DNA of 64,000 nt, from positions 62,001 through 126,000 of the forward strand of contig JAUIJL010000010.1 of NCBI GenBank assembly GCA_030431255.1. The letters are read 5' to 3'. Every line of letters begins with the position of its first letter. Positions within the stretch are counted from its first letter, which is position 1. Positions 60,854 to 64,000 of the stretch are shown here, in pieces. This DNA is from Thermoanaerobaculia bacterium. Its GTDB lineage: Bacteria > Acidobacteriota > Thermoanaerobaculia > Multivoradales > J023. The notes beneath the pieces were generated by a model. That model saw nothing but the letters and a program-made list of their open reading frames with translations, made no database searches and was not told the DNA's origin. A program made the translations under genes and the position numbers.

Positions 60854-62698
60854 TCAGTCGTCGGTAGGGGTCGGAGCCAAAACGCCCGGGCCGCCTCCGA
60901 GCCACCGGAAAGCCGAACCCGATTCAGCATCCAGGTCGGTCCAAGAACCGGTGCCGGGTCTGACGGGATCGAAGGTCATCGGATCGCCCGACGGGCTCTC
61001 GATGACGATTCGGATGGATGCTCCCGCCCGGGCTACCACCTCGAGACGCTTCCACCCTTCCCCTGGATCCCAGGAGACCTCCGGTTGCAGGGCTTTCGGC
61101 TCCGGGACTCCAGACGTGCTGACCGGGATGACCAAGAACGCGGCTTGCCGATTTTCCAGGCGGATTTGCCAGGACCGGCTGGTTTCTTTCCGCCTCAGCA
61201 GGATTTGATCGGAAACCAGGGTGGGACCTACCCAAGGCTCCAGCACCCGCGCTGCCGGGCTGTGTAGGCTGGAAGGGTTGAGGTACAAACCCAGCCGGCC
61301 GGCTCCGGAGACCGAGAACAGCACCCATCCCAAGACGGCCAACACCTTGGCTTTGGAGGCCCAATCCGACTTCCATCTCGGGCGCTCGAGCGACCGGCCG
61401 GCGAGGGGTAGCAAGATCACCAGGAGCGGCATGTGCAGTCTTGGAAAACCAAGGGTCAAAGCGGGCGCCAGGCTGCCCGCGATCGCCAGCAGCACCAATA
61501 AGGTCCGCTCAGCGGACTGCGGACCCAAGAAGATACCGATCCCTATGCAGGTAAGAAGGATCCAAAAAGACAGCGCCAGGACCGCGACCAAGAGCACGAC
61601 AGCCCACTGAAGAGCCGTGGGATACGTTCCATCGGAAGTCGTGGGATAGAGCTCGACGTAGGCGCCGTGCAAGACATGCCGAGCGACGAAGACATCGGCG
61701 GTCCAAAGCATGCGAATCCGCTCCACCGAACGTCGGGCTGTGGTGCCGGGTTGCTGTCGCATCTCTTCTAGCGCCAAGAGTCCGGCGACCGTCCGCCAAT
61801 CCGAGTCGGTGCGGGAAGCCACCTCCTCTAGCCGGCTCTGCATCTTCGACTTGCTCAGCTCATCCCCCCACGACGAGCCGTAACCTGGAGGCACCCAGGG
61901 GTGATTGCCCAGGGCAAGGTTGTAACCCCCGAGCGTGGACATGGGCATCCACCGACCTTCCTCGTGGTGCAAGACGCCGAGCCAAGGCACCACCCAAAGC
62001 CCACAGCCGAGCATGACGGCGGCCGCTCGGACCCAAGGGCGTCGGCGATCCGTGGAAGCGGGTCGACACAACCACAGCACCACCACCGGCACGAAGATCA
62101 ACGCATTCGCCTTTGCCAGAGCTCCAAGCCCACCGACCGATCCCGCCAAGAAGCTCCACTTCAGCGGGGATGGATTCCCCTCGCCGGTCGCCCCATCCGC
62201 TTTGAAGGTCGCGCAGGCTAGGCCCACCAGCAGAAAGGCCGATAAGGTCTCCGCCCACAGAAGGTGGGAGAAACCGATGAAGGTGGGATAGAAGGCGTGC
62301 AAGGCGGCGGCGCACCGGGCAACGTTTCGCCCCCCGATCAGCGCGCCGAGCCAAAAGACCAGGAGGGTGGTGGCAGTGGAGACGACGACCGTGACCAGCC
62401 GAGCGGCCGGCAGAAAGTCCTCACCGAAAGCGACCATGGGAGCCAACAACAAGGAATGGAGGGGCGGCCAATGCCCTTGCCCGTAGGCGGCTTGCCAGGA
62501 GCCTGCGTCCCAAACCCCGGATTCGACGAGCCGGACCGCCAGCTCGGCCCAACCCCGGGCCCGGCTCAGATAGCCGAGCTCGTCGTAGAGCGCGGGAAGC
62601 CGTCCCCAAATCGCCACCGCCCAGGCGCCGAGGCGCAGCAAGAACGAAACAAGACCGATGACCAGCAGATCGCGGGGGATCCGGGGGTCGGCAGCCAC
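60854..62698 (-). CDS. GT39-type membrane glycosyltransferase
   Basis: 614 residues, 4 bases after the GT2 gene. Many membrane helices (VIGLVSFLLRLGAWAVAIWG, LVTVVVSTATTLLVFWLGAL and others, about 10). The first loop has LYDELGYLSRARGW with an acidic pair, the expected catalytic Asp/Glu spot of PMT/ArnT-like transferases, which use lipid-linked sugars. The C-terminal ~130 residues are a soluble beta-rich domain (SWQIRLENRQAAFLVIPVST). Substrate unknown; the neighbour suggests surface glycan or protein glycosylation. Confidence 0.83.
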   Translation of the reverse strand: MAADPRIPRDLLVIGLVSFLLRLGAWAVAIWGRLPALYDELGYLSRARGWAELAVRLVESGVWDAGSWQAAYGQGHWPPLHSLLLAPMVAFGEDFLPAARLVTVVVSTATTLLVFWLGALIGGRNVARCAAALHAFYPTFIGFSHLLWAETLSAFLLVGLACATFKADGATGEGNPSPLKWSFLAGSVGGLGALAKANALIFVPVVVLWLCRPASTDRRRPWVRAAAVMLGCGLWVVPWLGVLHHEEGRWMPMSTLGGYNLALGNHPWVPPGYGSSWGDELSKSKMQSRLEEVASRTDSDWRTVAGLLALEEMRQQPGTTARRSVERIRMLWTADVFVARHVLHGAYVELYPTTSDGTYPTALQWAVVLLVAVLALSFWILLTCIGIGIFLGPQSAERTLLVLLAIAGSLAPALTLGFPRLHMPLLVILLPLAGRSLERPRWKSDWASKAKVLAVLGWVLFSVSGAGRLGLYLNPSSLHSPAARVLEPWVGPTLVSDQILLRRKETSRSWQIRLENRQAAFLVIPVSTSGVPEPKALQPEVSWDPGEGWKRLEVVARAGASIRIVIESPSGDPMTFDPVRPGTGSWTDLDAESGSAFRWLGGGPGVLAPTPTDD

Positions 62699-62702
62699 AA
62701 AT

Positions 62703-64000
62703 TCAAGATCCCGAGGGTTGCCGACGGCCGAACCAAGCGGCGAGGTTTGAGCGCGCTTGGGCGAGGGTGCGGCTCAAGCCGAGCGCGAGCCGAACCGCCG
62801 AGCTGCTCCGGATCGTCGCCAATTCCCACTCCCGCAGATCGAGATTGTTCTGAGTTTCCTGCCAGTAGACTTCCAGCTCATCACGGGCCTTGGCCAGGTC
62901 TTTGTAGGATTCCTCAAGCTCTGCAAAGAGGGCTGACGCCTTCCGTCTTGCTTCTTCTGAGCTCTCGCGATCTTCTTCAAGCTCGGTGTAGGCCTTTTCG
63001 AGCGCGGCCATCCGCTGCTGCTGTCGTCGCAGCTCTTCCTCGAGCAGCGCCGGCCATCGGGCGACCATGTGTCCCGTCGTTCGGCTCAGCTGCTCTCGGT
63101 AGCATTCGCCGTGCTTCGAGAGAATCTTCAACATCAGATCGTCTTGCGCCGGATCCGAGGCCAACTTGGAGAGCATGGAGCTGGGACGCACCCGGTAGTC
63201 GAAGGTCAGGCGGTCGGTTCGGGCGATTTCCCAACCGCTGCGCACAAAGCGGATCCACAGATCCCAATCCTCCCAAGCCGACAACCCCACATCGTAGCCT
63301 CCCTGGTCGATGACCGCGGATTTGCGAATCAACGAGCACGCATCGATGAAATTCGACTGCAGGAGAAGGTCGAAATCCAGCTCGGGGGTCACCCGTCGGC
63401 CGTTGCGCATGCCGAATTCTCGACAATCGCCGTAGACCGCCACGAGGCTCTCGTTCTGATCCAAGAGCCCGACACCGTCTTGAAGCAGGCCGGGGCGTAG
63501 ACGATTGTCGGCATCGAGGGGCAAGACGTAACGGCCCCGAGCCAATCGGACCCCCTCATTCCGGGCCCGCGACAAACCGCCTTGCTCGAGGTCCACTACG
63601 TTCAGACCCGCTGTCCTCACGTGCTCCAAGACCTCTAAGGTCCCGGCATCGGTGGAGCCGTCGTTGAGAATCCATTGCTCGACCCGCAGATCGTCCGGCA
63701 CCGCTCTCAGGCTGCGCTCCACGCTGGCGATCGCCTCTACGAGGAAGAGACCATCGTTGTGGCAAGGCGTGACGACCGAAACATCCACAGGTCCGTCGAG
63801 CGTGATTCTGCGGATCGGTGGATCCGGCACCTCCCAACGACCCGCCGAGGATACGTCCGCTGCTTCATCCAAGCACCGCAGGGTATCGATCGCCTCGGGC
63901 CAAAGCCGCTCGACCCAATAGATCAACGGATCGTCGCCGGCGAGGGATTGGAATCGCTGGGAGTCGACGAGCTCCTCGAGGTCGGCGTCGGCAAGCTCGA
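62703..64000 (-). CDS. Family 2 glycosyltransferase with coiled-coil C-terminus (5' end outside window)
   Basis: The frame is open to the right edge, so the start is beyond it. GT2 motifs: VDVSVVTPCHNDGLFLVEAI, WILNDGSTDAGTLEVLEHV, GLSRARNEGVRLARGRYVLP, LDADNRLRP (DxD-type), then WEDWDLWIRFVRSGW. The C-terminal ~130 residues form a Glu/Lys-rich coiled coil (QQQRMAALEKAYTELEEDRE and on). The unshown N-terminus could hold another transferase domain. It is followed by the GT39-type gene, so the two probably modify the same product. Confidence 0.88.
   Translation of the reverse strand, partial: ELADADLEELVDSQRFQSLAGDDPLIYWVERLWPEAIDTLRCLDEAADVSSAGRWEVPDPPIRRITLDGPVDVSVVTPCHNDGLFLVEAIASVERSLRAVPDDLRVEQWILNDGSTDAGTLEVLEHVRTAGLNVVDLEQGGLSRARNEGVRLARGRYVLPLDADNRLRPGLLQDGVGLLDQNESLVAVYGDCREFGMRNGRRVTPELDFDLLLQSNFIDACSLIRKSAVIDQGGYDVGLSAWEDWDLWIRFVRSGWEIARTDRLTFDYRVRPSSMLSKLASDPAQDDLMLKILSKHGECYREQLSRTTGHMVARWPALLEEELRRQQQRMAALEKAYTELEEDRESSEEARRKASALFAELEESYKDLAKARDELEVYWQETQNNLDLREWELATIRSSSAVRLALGLSRTLAQARSNLAAWFGRRQPSGS

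Overview
The window reads as GC-rich chromosomal DNA of an environmental, Gram-negative-type bacterium, most likely an acidobacterium (Thermoanaerobaculia-like). This is an inference from content: a PadR regulator next to an ADOP-type (acidobacterial duplicated orphan) permease; a winged-helix/TPR membrane regulator; secreted proteins sharing a domain with the signature FWFF...LDGC; a protein ending in DGFESGDLSSW; large RHS proteins; and sigma-54 control. No rRNA, tRNA, CRISPR array, phage module or insertion sequence was seen.

Layout. (1) 1-5307, + strand: a tight four-gene unit. It holds the end of an N6-adenine DNA methyltransferase, a soluble protein joining an MutL/Hsp90-like GHKL ATPase to a histidine-kinase-like second half, a receiver-domain protein with an unknown C-terminal region, and an unknown 244-residue protein. 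I recognise no named system; it is the best candidate for an undescribed (possibly defence) system. (2) 5315-7379: a PNPOx-like/VOC gene pair divergent from a CGNR zinc-finger regulator, with a perfect 11-bp inverted repeat between them. (3) 7453-20000: mostly exported proteins (M23 peptidase, solute-binding protein, repeat proteins, DUF885 lipoprotein) plus an SRPBCC protein and two palindromic intergenic repeats. (4) 20047-24380: a membrane SH3-like protein, an FHA-anchored trypsin-like protease, an overlapping Ser/Thr kinase and a small exported protein. (5) 24438-44034: a flavin amine oxidase, two consecutive RHS-type proteins, a winged-helix/TPR regulator, a beta-helix/LamG protein and a TSP3/Ig-like protein. 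(6) 44344-52020, - strand: a signalling cluster (roadblock protein, MglA-like GTPase, PAS histidine kinase, NtrC-type regulator, then a receiver/DUF4388/roadblock protein, a VOC-like protein and an ABC1 kinase). I find a consensus-like sigma-54 promoter before its first gene and a second candidate before the receiver/DUF4388 gene. (7) 52401-53571: FolE plus a BLUF photoreceptor. (8) 53801-57606: an ECF sigma factor with a ChrR-type zinc anti-sigma factor, and a DUF4331-DUF4198 operon. The two transcription units carry promoters of identical architecture, so the second is a predicted target of the sigma factor. (9) 57660-64000: ADOP permease, PadR regulator, a GT39-type membrane glycosyltransferase and a GT2 glycosyltransferase running off the right edge.

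Genes that probably work together: the four-gene unit at the left edge; kinase plus FHA protease (cytosolic phosphorylation linked to an extracytoplasmic protease); roadblock/GTPase/kinase/NtrC regulator as a self-controlled sigma-54 circuit; ECF/ChrR with the DUF4331 operon; PadR with ADOP. All family calls are from sequence inspection alone.
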